Notes under the pieces: generated by a model
Seen by the model: only the letters and a program-made list of their open reading frames with translations
The model's database searches: none
What the model was told of the DNA's origin: nothing
From: JAUZOB01 sp963692465
GTDB taxonomy: Bacteria > Bacteroidota > Bacteroidia > Bacteroidales > Prolixibacteraceae
Length of the DNA: 64,000 bases
NCBI GenBank assembly: GCA_963692465.1
Contig: OY829943.1
Span: 1,736,001 to 1,800,000, forward strand
Direction: 5' to 3'
Translations under genes and position numbers: made by a program
Shown here: one piece after another, positions 46,324-54,877 of the stretch
Position numbering within the stretch: the first letter of the stretch is position 1
Layout: each line of letters begins with the position of its first letter

Positions 46324-46357
46324 GATTTATTTAATTTTAACAAAAAACGGATCAGAA

Positions 46358-46375
46358 AATATTTAAGTAAATATT
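46358..46375. promoter_or_regulatory. AT-rich palindrome upstream of the GH127-type gene
   Basis: AATATTTA-AG-TAAATATT is a perfect 8-bp inverted repeat with a 2-nt centre, 35 nt upstream of the start codon. Its base composition makes chance occurrence plausible. Confidence 0.3.
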
Positions 46376-46583
46376 GCAAAGCGAGATACATTCCCTTTTT
46401 ACATTTATAATACAATATCGACAGAGAAAACCCTCACAACTAGAATCATCCTTTAAAAAAAAACAAATCGTTCCCATTAAAAATACATATATCCCACGTA
46501 TTTTTTATCACATTCATTAAACTAATTATCTGTCTTTTAGGGGGAAAACACATACACATTTATACGAGCGTCTGCATGTTTAT

Positions 46584-46626
46584 AAAAAATAGAGCAGAAT
46601 TCACGGGAAAACGTGGATTCTGCTCT
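46584..46626 (-). terminator. Rho-independent terminator of the slipin gene
   Basis: A 15-bp stem (46591-46605 with 46612-46626, one G-T pair) followed on the reverse strand by ATTTTTTAT, 24 nt after the slipin stop. Confidence 0.88.
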
Positions 46627-46649
46627 GCAATAACAATGATTCACCCAAA

Positions 46650-47555
46650 CTATTGATGAGGTGGTTTAGCTTTTTTTTCATTCTCCAATTCCTTGGTTAG
46701 AGCCGTAAGCCCGGCAATACTTCCCAATTGCATTGATTCAACTGCCGTACTGGGAACGACCACAATCGTTGAATTTTCTTTTAGCCCTTCATAAAGCATA
46801 TTCATTGCTCTTAAATGGAACGCAGTCGGATTGTTCGAATATGTTTTAGCAGCTTCTGCAAACTTCTCTGCAACCTGACGTTCTGAATCTCCCAATATAA
46901 CACGGGCCTGACGTTCCCTTTCAGCCTGTGCCTGCATAGACATTGCATCTTCCAAACTAGGCGGGATCAATACATCCTTTAATTCAACTGAAATAACATT
47001 GATACCCCATGGTTCAGTCCGCTCGTCAATAATCTTTTGGAGCTCTCTACTGATTTTCTCTCTTCCTTCAAGCATATCCGAAAGCATTGTTTTCCCGATT
47101 ACATCCCGAAGAGCAGTTTGAGAGGCCCAACTTATAGCACTTGTATAATCAGCTACGTCGAGCGCCGCTTTTTTTGGATCAAGAACTTTCCAGAAAAGGA
47201 CGGCATCAACATCTACAGGAACCGTGTCCTTAGTTAATGTTTTTTCGGCCTTAAAAGAAGTCGTAATTACTCTGGTATCAATCCAGTAAGGAATAACATC
47301 AATAACCGGAATAATAAAGAATAATCCGGGCCCCTTTAATGCCTTAAATTGGCCCAATCTTAGTATAACAGCTTTTTCCCACTGATCTGCAACTTTTGTT
47401 GCAGAAGAGATAAGGATGGCCAGAACAAAAAAGCCGCAACCAATATAGCTACCTCCGGCATAATTGAGATTCCGATACATGATGTAAGCAAGACCAATGC
47501 CTAATCCGAAAATTACAAAGAATATTAATGTTGCAAAAGCGTTCATTCTTCTCAT
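46650..47555 (-). CDS. Slipin-type SPFH/band-7 membrane protein
   Basis: About 301 residues. Two N-terminal hydrophobic stretches (AFATLIFFVIFGLGIGLAYI and YIGCGFFVLAILIS) precede an SPFH domain with QWEKAVILRLGQFKALKGPG, DTRVITTSFKAEKTLTKDTV and LEGREKISRELQKII. The segment LEDAMSMQAQAERERQARVI begins the coiled-coil flotillin-like tail. The longest frame starts 15 nt earlier at 47570, but GGAGGA lies 8 nt before the ATG at 47555, so that start is preferred. Slipins organise membrane microdomains and often pair with an NfeD protease, which is not seen here. Confidence 0.9.
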   Translation of the reverse strand: MRRMNAFATLIFFVIFGLGIGLAYIMYRNLNYAGGSYIGCGFFVLAILISSATKVADQWEKAVILRLGQFKALKGPGLFFIIPVIDVIPYWIDTRVITTSFKAEKTLTKDTVPVDVDAVLFWKVLDPKKAALDVADYTSAISWASQTALRDVIGKTMLSDMLEGREKISRELQKIIDERTEPWGINVISVELKDVLIPPSLEDAMSMQAQAERERQARVILGDSERQVAEKFAEAAKTYSNNPTAFHLRAMNMLYEGLKENSTIVVVPSTAVESMQLGSIAGLTALTKELENEKKAKPPHQ

Positions 47556-47570
47556 TTTAATTTCCTCCAT

Positions 47571-47907
47571 TTTTAAGATTTATAAAACATAATCGCAATC
47601 ACTGCCCAAATCATTCAGTTACAGGCTCAAAAAGAAATATTCCATAAACAATTACACAATAGATTCATTTATAGATCATCAGATAATTTTTGTACGATTA
47701 AAGTGCAACATTTGTTTGCAAATAGTCAATGCGAGAAAGAAAAGGAGGGAAAAGAAACACCTTGATTAAAGTCATTTCAAGCGAGAGAATATTGATTAGG
47801 CAATCGATAATAGGTAAATATAAGATCATTCCGTTACTAGGTTTTTTGTTTAATAAACAATAACATTGTATTGAACAATCCATCTGATTCTTAAGAAATA
47901 TTTATTC
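47571..47907. other. Intergenic region between slipin and thioredoxin-fold genes
   Basis: 337 bp between divergent genes. The palindrome TTGTTTA-A-TAAACAA (about 47847-47861) lies near the forward gene. No gene or clear promoter pair recognised. Confidence 0.5.
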
Positions 47908-49251
47908 ATGAAAAACTTTTTGATTCTTACATTGATGCTTTTTTTTGCTGTATCAGGATTTTCTCAAGGTATAAAATTCGAACACGGGACATGGAAAGAA
48001 GTGCTTGCTAAAGCAGAACAAACTCATAAACCTGTCTTTGTCGACGTATACACTTCGTGGTGTGGTCCTTGCAAAAAGATGAACAAAGACATTTTCCCAC
48101 TTGAAGAGGTTGGTAAAGTATACAATGCAAACTTTATCTGTTATCAGATAGATGCTGAAAAAGGTGAAGGAATTAAAATTGCCCAAAAGTATAACGTAAT
48201 GTCATACCCAACTTACCTGTTTATTAAAGCAGATGGTGTTCTTTTTTCCAGGGCATCAGGATCTATGGAGTCGGAAAATTTTATTAAAGTTTCGAAAGCA
48301 GCATTAACAGACCTGAATGATTCCAAACCGATAGCCGAATGGGAAAAAGAATATATTCAGAATAAAAACAACCCACAATTTATACTCAATTATATAAATG
48401 AACTTACGAAACTGGGATTACCAAGCGCCTCTCTATTCGATGACTACCTAAAATTAATTCCGGAAGAAGAACGAATCTCTGATTTTGTTTTAGAAATGTA
48501 TAGGAACGAAAGACAACAAATAAAAGTCAATTCATTTGCTTTTGAAAACCTCATGAAGAACAAAAATAAACTAATCAACTTGTCTTATGGTAATGCTTAT
48601 ATGTATCTTGAAAATGGCATTATGAATACGATGCGAGAAGCTGCTACATCTAAAAATGAACAAATGCTTGAAACAGCCATATTTGCTTTTGATCAATTAC
48701 CATCCAATCCGACATTAAAATTTAAGGAAGAAATTTACCTGGAATATTATCAGAAAACTGGAGAAAAAGAAAAGTATATAAAACATGCTACCGATTTCTG
48801 CAAAAACCAGCTTATGAAAATTTCTCCTGATTCCATATTATATAAAAACAAAAAGGATTTAGACGTATTTGAGGAACAGATCAAATCAGGAGCATTCGGC
48901 AAACTTGACTCGATTCAGATTGCCGATCTTAGAACATCTTTTATGGCGATTTCTGAAAGGAATCGAATTAGTACGATCCTAAACAATATTGCAAGGGAAA
49001 TATTTGAGAAAGTATCTGCTGTAAATGTGTTGCAGGATGCACTTCGTTGGTCAAAACGTTCGTTAGATCTGTGGCCGGATAATTTGATGTGGAAAGATAT
49101 CTATGCGAACTTGCTCTATAAATCAGGGAGAAAAGAAGAGGCTGTTGCTCAGGAACAGGAGGCTATACGCTTTGGCAACAAAAATGATATTAAAGGCCTG
49201 AAAGAAACTTTACGGAAAATGAATGCTGGTGAAAAAACCTGGGAAAATTAG
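47908..49251 (+). CDS. Secreted thioredoxin-fold protein with helical C-terminal region
   Basis: A 447-residue protein with a signal peptide (ends at GFSQ, residue 20). The thioredoxin domain (about 22-135) has the redox motif WCGPCKK with Cys52 and Cys55 and the cis-proline loop VMSYPTY. Some 300 helical residues follow, with TPR-like spacing, ending in a Lys-rich tail. The thioredoxin part probably acts in periplasmic disulfide or redox chemistry, and the helical part may bind partners. Exact role unknown. Confidence 0.8.
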   Translation: MKNFLILTLMLFFAVSGFSQGIKFEHGTWKEVLAKAEQTHKPVFVDVYTSWCGPCKKMNKDIFPLEEVGKVYNANFICYQIDAEKGEGIKIAQKYNVMSYPTYLFIKADGVLFSRASGSMESENFIKVSKAALTDLNDSKPIAEWEKEYIQNKNNPQFILNYINELTKLGLPSASLFDDYLKLIPEEERISDFVLEMYRNERQQIKVNSFAFENLMKNKNKLINLSYGNAYMYLENGIMNTMREAATSKNEQMLETAIFAFDQLPSNPTLKFKEEIYLEYYQKTGEKEKYIKHATDFCKNQLMKISPDSILYKNKKDLDVFEEQIKSGAFGKLDSIQIADLRTSFMAISERNRISTILNNIAREIFEKVSAVNVLQDALRWSKRSLDLWPDNLMWKDIYANLLYKSGRKEEAVAQEQEAIRFGNKNDIKGLKETLRKMNAGEKTWEN

Positions 49252-49449
49252 ATTGATGTTTAACTAAAAATTACACCTCTGATAATCTCACCTAGTATGA
49301 AACAGAACTCACTATATACCACCGAATACACAACCTTTGATGATTGGAGAAACTTATAATATCCGGGGAAATTTTTTCTTCTGGTATTAGCAGACGTACA
49401 ATAACTCATATATGGGTAGTTAAAGGCCTGAAGTGGTGCAAAAAAACAA

Positions 49450-49486
49450 TAAAAAAACCGCAACTGACTAAAAATCAATTACGGTT
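49450..49486 (-). terminator. Terminator of the tRNA-Leu gene
   Basis: On the reverse strand a 12-bp stem with two G-T pairs (49475-49486 with 49456-49467) is followed by a T-run, 13 nt past the tRNA 3' end. Confidence 0.8.
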
Positions 49487-49498
49487 TGCATTTTCAAG

Positions 49499-49582
49499 TA
49501 CCCAGAGTCGGGATCGAACCGACACGATATTGCTACCACTGGTGTTTGAGACCAGCGCGTCTACCAATTCCGCCATCTGGGC
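49499..49582 (-). tRNA. tRNA-Leu (anticodon CAA)
   Basis: 84 nt on the reverse strand. The 7-bp acceptor stem begins GCCCAGA and pairs with TCTGGGT (the first pair is G-U), discriminator A73. The anticodon stem CTGGT/ACCAG holds the loop CTCAAAC, giving anticodon CAA for UUG. A long variable arm (class II) and the T-loop GGTTCGATCCC are present. CCA is not encoded. Confidence 0.95.
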
Positions 49583-49595
49583 TTTTCAGAGACTG

Positions 49596-49627
49596 CGAAA
49601 TTAACGATTTCCGGCTATTATCCAAAA
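49596..49627 (-). promoter_or_regulatory. Promoter of tRNA-Leu
   Basis: On the reverse strand TTTTG (49623-49627), a 19-nt spacer and TAATTTCG (49596-49603; 7 of 8 to the -7 consensus) lie 13 nt before the tRNA 5' end. Confidence 0.6.
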
Positions 49628-49802
49628 TTTTGCTTTTTTTTATCATTCTCTCCACAAAGAATACTCCAAGATCTAGTTCCTGTTTTTCTAATTCAACAGT
49701 AACTTTAATGGCTGGATATCGTTATAAAGAGCAGAATAAAAATTCTATAATTTTTAACAACAAACATTGAGGGCCGATTCAAAACAAGTCCATAGCACGA
49801 AC

Positions 49803-51377
49803 ATGACAAGAATAACGATTTTATTCTCGGTTACACTCTTTGTATTTTCGCTACTTATCTTAAATCAGGTAGCCATCGCTCAAAATAATTCTCATTCAAC
49901 TCAATCAAAAGATAAACTCGATCAAAATATATCCATCCGTGCTGAAGACGAGAATCTCACTGACTTCATTCTTAAGCTATGTCAAAAAGAACAACTCGTT
50001 CCACCCAATCATTTCGAATTATTGCAGCATAAAAAAATCAGCATTAATATATCAGATAAGCCATTAAGAACACTATTTGAAAAACTATTGGAAGACTATT
50101 TTCTATCCTTCGATATCCGGAATGACAGCCTTCTGGTTAAAAATCACATTCCTCTCGAAGATGTTCGTTTTTATGACCCCGATGGAAATTTCATTACTCC
50201 GAATACAGGATTTCTATTAGACAAACATTCTAAAAGAAGTAAAATCATCTTGAAATTCAGACTGGCGTCAAACCTTATCGTTATTCCAATCCAGATAAAC
50301 AATTCCGACACCCTAAATTTCATTTTTGATACAGGAATTCATTTCCCGATTGTGACCGAATTTCCTTATATGCGAAGATTAAATCTCAATTATCTGAAAT
50401 CATACGAGATCAAAGGATGGGGATTAGATCAACCGATTAAAGCATATCATTCAGCGGGAAATGTAATTACCACAGGAGCAATTACGGCCAGAAATCAGGA
50501 CATTCAATTTATTCCTCATGAGAATCTACAGCTTTCTTATATTCTGGGGATTCCAATATATGGGTTAATCGGAGGCAATCTCTTCCAAAACTTCATCGTA
50601 ACCATTAACTATTCCGAAAATAAAATAACATTGATTCCTTCAGAAAGATTTCATCTCAAGGTAGGGAAACATGATATCAAGCTTCCAATTGAAATTATTA
50701 ATACTCGCCCATACGTCAGAATAACGGTGGTTACAGACAAATCGAAAGAGGTTCCGGTTAAACTCTTATTAGATACCGGTGCAAGTGATGCGATGTTTCT
50801 TATTGCCGAATCAGATAAACGATTAGGCATTCCTCAGAAAGCACTTCACAATCTGTTAGGTAAGGGGTTAACAGGAGAATTATATGGTCGGAAAGCAAGA
50901 TATCAATCAATCAATATCGGAAACCTAAAAATTAAAGATCCTATTATTGCATTTCCGGATTCAGTTTATGCGATCCCTATCATAGAGGCAAATGATCGGA
51001 ACGGGACACTGGGATCCGAAATATTACGCCGATTTGAAGTCACACTCGACTATCAGGACAGTTTACTCATTTTAAGGCCTAATCGCCATTTAAACGATCC
51101 ATTCAATTATAGCATGAGTGGCATTGAAGTTTCAAATCCACTCCCTGGCTATCCCATTTTTGTCATCAGTAACATCCGGAAAAATTCAACAGCGATGGAG
51201 GCCGGACTAAAAGAAGGAGATCGAATTGTCCGAATAAATAGTCTCAGCAGCAAAGAACTTTCTATCGATCAAATCAACGCACTACTACAAATGAAGGAGA
51301 ATAAGATAATTCGTATGACCATCAATAGAAACGGGAAACAAATTCGAACAAGTTTCAAATTGAGAAAAGAATTATGA
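49803..51377 (+). CDS. Secreted STN-like/double retropepsin/PDZ protein
   Basis: 524 residues from the ATG at 49803; an upstream TTG at 49767 adds only 12 residues and spoils the signal peptide. The signal peptide ends near AIAQ (27). Residues 46-114 look like an STN domain (KKISINISDKPLRTLFEKLL, LSFDIRNDSLLV). Two pepsin-like half domains follow. The first has FIFDTGIHFPIV (Asp176) and LIGGNLFQNF; the second has LLLDTGASDAMF (Asp324) and GTLGSEILRRF. A PDZ domain closes the protein (about 440-520, AGLKEGDRIVRINSL). The two aspartates could form one active site. Likely a periplasmic or surface aspartic protease; the substrate is unknown. Confidence 0.75.
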   Translation: MTRITILFSVTLFVFSLLILNQVAIAQNNSHSTQSKDKLDQNISIRAEDENLTDFILKLCQKEQLVPPNHFELLQHKKISINISDKPLRTLFEKLLEDYFLSFDIRNDSLLVKNHIPLEDVRFYDPDGNFITPNTGFLLDKHSKRSKIILKFRLASNLIVIPIQINNSDTLNFIFDTGIHFPIVTEFPYMRRLNLNYLKSYEIKGWGLDQPIKAYHSAGNVITTGAITARNQDIQFIPHENLQLSYILGIPIYGLIGGNLFQNFIVTINYSENKITLIPSERFHLKVGKHDIKLPIEIINTRPYVRITVVTDKSKEVPVKLLLDTGASDAMFLIAESDKRLGIPQKALHNLLGKGLTGELYGRKARYQSINIGNLKIKDPIIAFPDSVYAIPIIEANDRNGTLGSEILRRFEVTLDYQDSLLILRPNRHLNDPFNYSMSGIEVSNPLPGYPIFVISNIRKNSTAMEAGLKEGDRIVRINSLSSKELSIDQINALLQMKENKIIRMTINRNGKQIRTSFKLRKEL

Positions 51378-51378
51378 C

Positions 51379-52359
51379 TTACAACAAATCAAGAACAATT
51401 TGCTCCGGATTCCATTCAGCATTTAACCGATCATGTTCCGCCCTAAATATGCGTAACAATCGGTCATAGGAATGTCTTTCTCCAATGAGTAAATCAAAAT
51501 CAGGGCACTCCTTATTCTGTTCATCCCCTGGGAAAAATTCCCTCTTGACTTTTCGAATAATCCCCGTTGAAACCCATAACTCAATTCTAAAATGATTCGA
51601 CTTTTCCAAATAAACATCTCTTCGGACAGAATAATCCGGTGAATAACCAAAATTCCACTCCCATGTCCGATATTTATCCTCCACAAGGCGTTCTATTACC
51701 CCATTTGCCTCTTCAGACAAGACAAAGCACTCTGCACCCAAATGCACCCTAATGGAATTAAAAAAAGCAGCAAGAAACGCTTCTTCATTCAATGGAGTCT
51801 TCATGAAAGAAGAGATATTGGCAACAGGACTTCTGACCGATTTCACCCCCTTACTGACGTATTCCAACCCCTCCTTTTTTAAAGCTTTCGAGAGATGGTT
51901 AAGATCGGTATTAAATAAAAGAGTCCCATGATTAATTACCCTTTTCTTGCCCACATGCGAAGCACTCCCCGATATTTTAAATCCAGAGATTAACAAATCA
52001 TTCCGCGAGTTCTGTTCTATCTCAAGTCCCATTTGCCTCAAAGTATCGACAACGGGCTGTTTCAGTATCTGGTAATTAATTTTAGAAGAGTCCTCAATTG
52101 AGAGATGAAAAGAGTAATTTATATTCCCCTGATCATGATAAACCGTTCCTCCACCCGACATTCGTCGCACTACTGCGATTGAATTTCTCAAGGCATAAGG
52201 CACATTAACTTCCTCAATTGCATTCTGATGCTTCCCAACAACAACACAAGGGCTATTCCGATAGATAAAAAGCAGATCTTCTGTCTTATTTTTAAAAAAA
52301 TACTCCTCTGTTGCCAGATTAAAATAAGGGTTAAGAGTTTCAGAAAGAAATATCAACAT
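51379..52359 (-). CDS. lplA: Lipoate-protein ligase A
   Basis: A 326-residue enzyme of the biotin/lipoate ligase fold that adenylates free lipoate and attaches it to lipoyl domains of 2-oxoacid dehydrogenases and GcvH. RRMSGGGTVYHDQGNINYSF is the lipoate/ATP site. KISGSASHVGKKRVINHGTL and the later GVKSVRSPVANIS are conserved. The C-terminal accessory domain is present. It ends 1 nt from the stop of the convergent protease-like gene and lies 19 nt after rnpA. Confidence 0.94.
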   Translation of the reverse strand: MLIFLSETLNPYFNLATEEYFFKNKTEDLLFIYRNSPCVVVGKHQNAIEEVNVPYALRNSIAVVRRMSGGGTVYHDQGNINYSFHLSIEDSSKINYQILKQPVVDTLRQMGLEIEQNSRNDLLISGFKISGSASHVGKKRVINHGTLLFNTDLNHLSKALKKEGLEYVSKGVKSVRSPVANISSFMKTPLNEEAFLAAFFNSIRVHLGAECFVLSEEANGVIERLVEDKYRTWEWNFGYSPDYSVRRDVYLEKSNHFRIELWVSTGIIRKVKREFFPGDEQNKECPDFDLLIGERHSYDRLLRIFRAEHDRLNAEWNPEQIVLDLL

Positions 52360-52378
52360 AAGTCAATGTCATTTTATC

Positions 52379-52768
52379 TTAATGAGCACATGATTTGAGT
52401 CGATCAAGTGCTTTCTGCATTGATGAAAATATTTTATCAAACGGGATGACTTCTTTCCCAACATAAACAATCATTACAGAAAGCATTTCCTCTTTAGGAA
52501 TAAGAAGAGATTCTAACAGACGTTCTTTATTAAAACGATAAGCTTCACGCATTCTACGTTTAATGAGATTTCGTTTTACTGCTCGTTTAAAATTTCTTTT
52601 CGAAACAGAAAAAGCAATCTGTATTGGCGGCATAGAAGCCCGCTTTTCGGATAAAATCCAAACAACTTTTAAAGGGTAAACGAGGAAAGAATGGCCATCA
52701 GAAAACATTTTCCCAATGATTATCGAATTACAAAGTTTTTCCCTTTTACTAAATGAGTTTCTTTCCAC
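52379..52768 (-). CDS. rnpA: Ribonuclease P protein component
   Basis: A 129-residue basic protein that helps the RNase P RNA cut tRNA 5' leaders. The RNR signature is in FKRAVKRNLIKRRMREAYR, preceded by FSVSKRNFKR. The start is a GTG at 52768, supported because family members begin with an F-K-x-E-K-L-C-type segment, seen here as FSKREKLCN. The RNA partner is not in the window. A hairpin upstream separates it from hemD. Confidence 0.93.
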   Translation of the reverse strand: MERNSFSKREKLCNSIIIGKMFSDGHSFLVYPLKVVWILSEKRASMPPIQIAFSVSKRNFKRAVKRNLIKRRMREAYRFNKERLLESLLIPKEEMLSVMIVYVGKEVIPFDKIFSSMQKALDRLKSCAH

Positions 52769-52785
52769 GTTATCAGAGCGTAATA

Positions 52786-52819
52786 ATAAAAAAGGGGAAA
52801 AAAATTTTCCCCCTTTTTT
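52786..52819 (-). terminator. Terminator after hemD
   Basis: AAAAGGGGAAAA pairs with TTTTCCCCCTTTT across a short A-rich loop; on the reverse strand a T-run follows. It lies 20 nt after the hemD stop and before rnpA. Confidence 0.8.
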
Positions 52820-52838
52820 ATTCTTTCAAGGAGAAGTT

Positions 52839-53597
52839 CTATTTATTTTCTTTATTATACTTTTTGATATATTGCTCTAATGCCATGGTCATTGAAGGAG
52901 CATTGTTATTCGGAGCTTCAATATCAAGACGCAGTCCCGCTGTTTTAACAGCAGAAGCTGTAGCCGGACCAAATGAAGCAATCTTAATCTCGTTCTGTTC
53001 AAATTCCGGAAAATTAGACAGCAGCGATTGAACTCCTGATGGACTAAAAAACACTAAGACATCGTAGTCAACAGCCTTTATATCCGACAAATCACTACTA
53101 ATTGTCCGGTACAAAATAGCTTTAGTATATTTAATCTGGAGATCCTCGAGAACTTGAATGATATCGTTCTTATGAATATGAGAAAGCGGGACTAAGAAAT
53201 AATCCGTCAAATGTTTTTTCAACACATTTGACAAATCAGAGATCGTTCCATCGCCATAAAAGATTTTCCTTTTACGATACACAATATATTTCTGCAAATA
53301 GAACGCAATCGACTCTGAAGTACAGAAATACTTCATCGTATCAGGCACAATAATTCTCATCTCTTTGCAAAGGCGAAAAAAATGATCAATAGCAGTACGA
53401 CTTGAAAAGATAACCGCAGTATGATCCAGAATTTGGATTCTGGTCTGTCTGAATTCTTTGGCAGAAACCCCTTCAACTTCAGTAAATGGACGGAAGTCTA
53501 TTTTCAAGTTGGCTTTATCGGCCAAATCATGATAAGGAGATTTCTCTGTTGAAGGTTCCGGTTGAGAAACTAAAATCTTCCTGATTTTCATTTGCAA
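52839..53597 (-). CDS. hemD: Uroporphyrinogen-III synthase
   Basis: A 252-residue two-lobed protein. KIRKILVSQPEPSTEKSPYH opens it, and FSSRTAIDHFFRLC and FFSPSGVQSLLSNFPEFE are the two conserved lobe motifs of HemD. The tail FGPATASAVKTAGLRLDIEA is typical. It closes hydroxymethylbilane to uroporphyrinogen III in haem synthesis. HemD sequences are variable, but the pairing with an upstream DUF4271 gene and downstream rnpA is a standard Bacteroidota order. Confidence 0.92.
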   Translation of the reverse strand: MQMKIRKILVSQPEPSTEKSPYHDLADKANLKIDFRPFTEVEGVSAKEFRQTRIQILDHTAVIFSSRTAIDHFFRLCKEMRIIVPDTMKYFCTSESIAFYLQKYIVYRKRKIFYGDGTISDLSNVLKKHLTDYFLVPLSHIHKNDIIQVLEDLQIKYTKAILYRTISSDLSDIKAVDYDVLVFFSPSGVQSLLSNFPEFEQNEIKIASFGPATASAVKTAGLRLDIEAPNNNAPSMTMALEQYIKKYNKENK

Positions 53598-53613
53598 ATC
53601 TTTGTGTCTGAAA

Positions 53614-54768
53614 TTATTTACCTTGTGTGACCATTATCTTCCATATTAAAAACAACGGCAACACTTCGAGGGTGCAAAGGTATAAAATCCAATAAAAAAT
53701 AGAAAAATGTTTTCTTAACATTATCAGGCTACCCCTAATTAATGAGGAAAGATAAAACAACAAAGTAATAACGATACCTGCAGCAACAACCCATACAGGA
53801 GGTTGCAGACTTAAATAACTCCCTGCTACAATTATCGGAAAAAGAATAATTCCTAACACTTTGTTGTAAACCTTTGCATTGAAAAGGTACTCGTGTGTTT
53901 CACTTTGCGTTAGAGTAATGACACCCAACGTTCTATATAACAGATTTTTAATTAAAAAATAGCTTAAAACGCCCCCCAAGAGGAGCAAATATAAAATAAA
54001 CCCATTCCAGGGAAAAACAATCTTCAACCATTGTATTGATAAAAAAATAAGAAAAGTAAATGTCAGATAAAAGATAAGATCTAAACGATAGGCCCCATGC
54101 GAAAGATTATAAGTCCCCTCCCTTAACAACCGCATTGCAGTTGTTTTATTCACCGTAGCAGAAAAAAGCTGATTCAAATAGCGTCCGAAAAACTTCCTTA
54201 CAGAAGCAAAAAGAATCAAAACCAACAGTAAAGCACCAATTGTCCAATCACTTTGCCATGTTTCTATTTTTTTTGCCGGCTTATAAACCCTACCCCTAAT
54301 TGCTTCCTGAGTGCTATTCCAAAACTGGGGAATCGAATTACTCCCGGGAAATAACTGATTCATTTCCCATTTGGGCTTAAAATAATAAGCTCCCTGTAAT
54401 TCATCAGGATTCACACAAACAGGTAATATCGGCTCCCATGAACTTACTACAGGAGCAACAGTCTGTGCTATTCCCTGACTATTCCCTTGTGGAACCATCG
54501 CCTTTGCTATCTTTGCATTTGTCAACGGACGATTGGTTGCAATCACCTGCCCCAGTACAGGTCTTGGCAAAAATGGATCATACGGGCGGAAGACATATGC
54601 CCCTGGCTGTATGATGTTATGAACCCGGTGATGATGAATTATTGAATCTTTTTTAAAAGATCCTGATTTCTCGTTTAAGGGCACACCCGCTTGAGAGGAG
54701 GAGGTTTTTATTGAGTCATTTCCACCTATCGGAGTCATCCTTCCTAAAACCATTAAAAAATCAGGCAT
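53614..54768 (-). CDS. DUF4271 membrane protein
   Basis: A 384-residue protein of unknown function. The first 170 residues are polar, Pro-rich and poorly ordered (RPYDPFLPRPVLGQVIATNR). The rest has about six to seven membrane helices, from IGALLLVLILFASVRKFFG to YLCTLEVLPLFLIWKI. This layout and the position directly before hemD identify DUF4271, a conserved Bacteroidota protein. Ends 16 nt before hemD, so co-transcribed. Confidence 0.8.
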   Translation of the reverse strand: MPDFLMVLGRMTPIGGNDSIKTSSSQAGVPLNEKSGSFKKDSIIHHHRVHNIIQPGAYVFRPYDPFLPRPVLGQVIATNRPLTNAKIAKAMVPQGNSQGIAQTVAPVVSSWEPILPVCVNPDELQGAYYFKPKWEMNQLFPGSNSIPQFWNSTQEAIRGRVYKPAKKIETWQSDWTIGALLLVLILFASVRKFFGRYLNQLFSATVNKTTAMRLLREGTYNLSHGAYRLDLIFYLTFTFLIFLSIQWLKIVFPWNGFILYLLLLGGVLSYFLIKNLLYRTLGVITLTQSETHEYLFNAKVYNKVLGIILFPIIVAGSYLSLQPPVWVVAAGIVITLLFYLSSLIRGSLIMLRKHFSIFYWILYLCTLEVLPLFLIWKIMVTQGK

Positions 54769-54790
54769 TTTAAAGCATTTTACAACGGGA

Positions 54791-54798
54791 CAAAGATA
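54791..54798 (-). promoter_or_regulatory. Candidate -7 element of the DUF4271-hemD operon
   Basis: The reverse strand reads TATCTTTG, 22 nt before the start at 54768. No -33 element found. Confidence 0.35.
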
Positions 54799-54877
54799 GA
54801 TTATTTTTATTTTGCTTCTAAAAAGTTTATGAATTTTTGCATTTATTCGTACTTTACCTTAATTAAATATAAAACAG

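Larger units (their letters stand above)
46324..46649. other. Intergenic region upstream of the GH127-type gene
   Basis: 326 bp. It holds an 8-2-8 AT-only palindrome near the GH127 start (46358-46375) and the slipin terminator (46584-46626). Nothing else is recognised. Confidence 0.6.
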
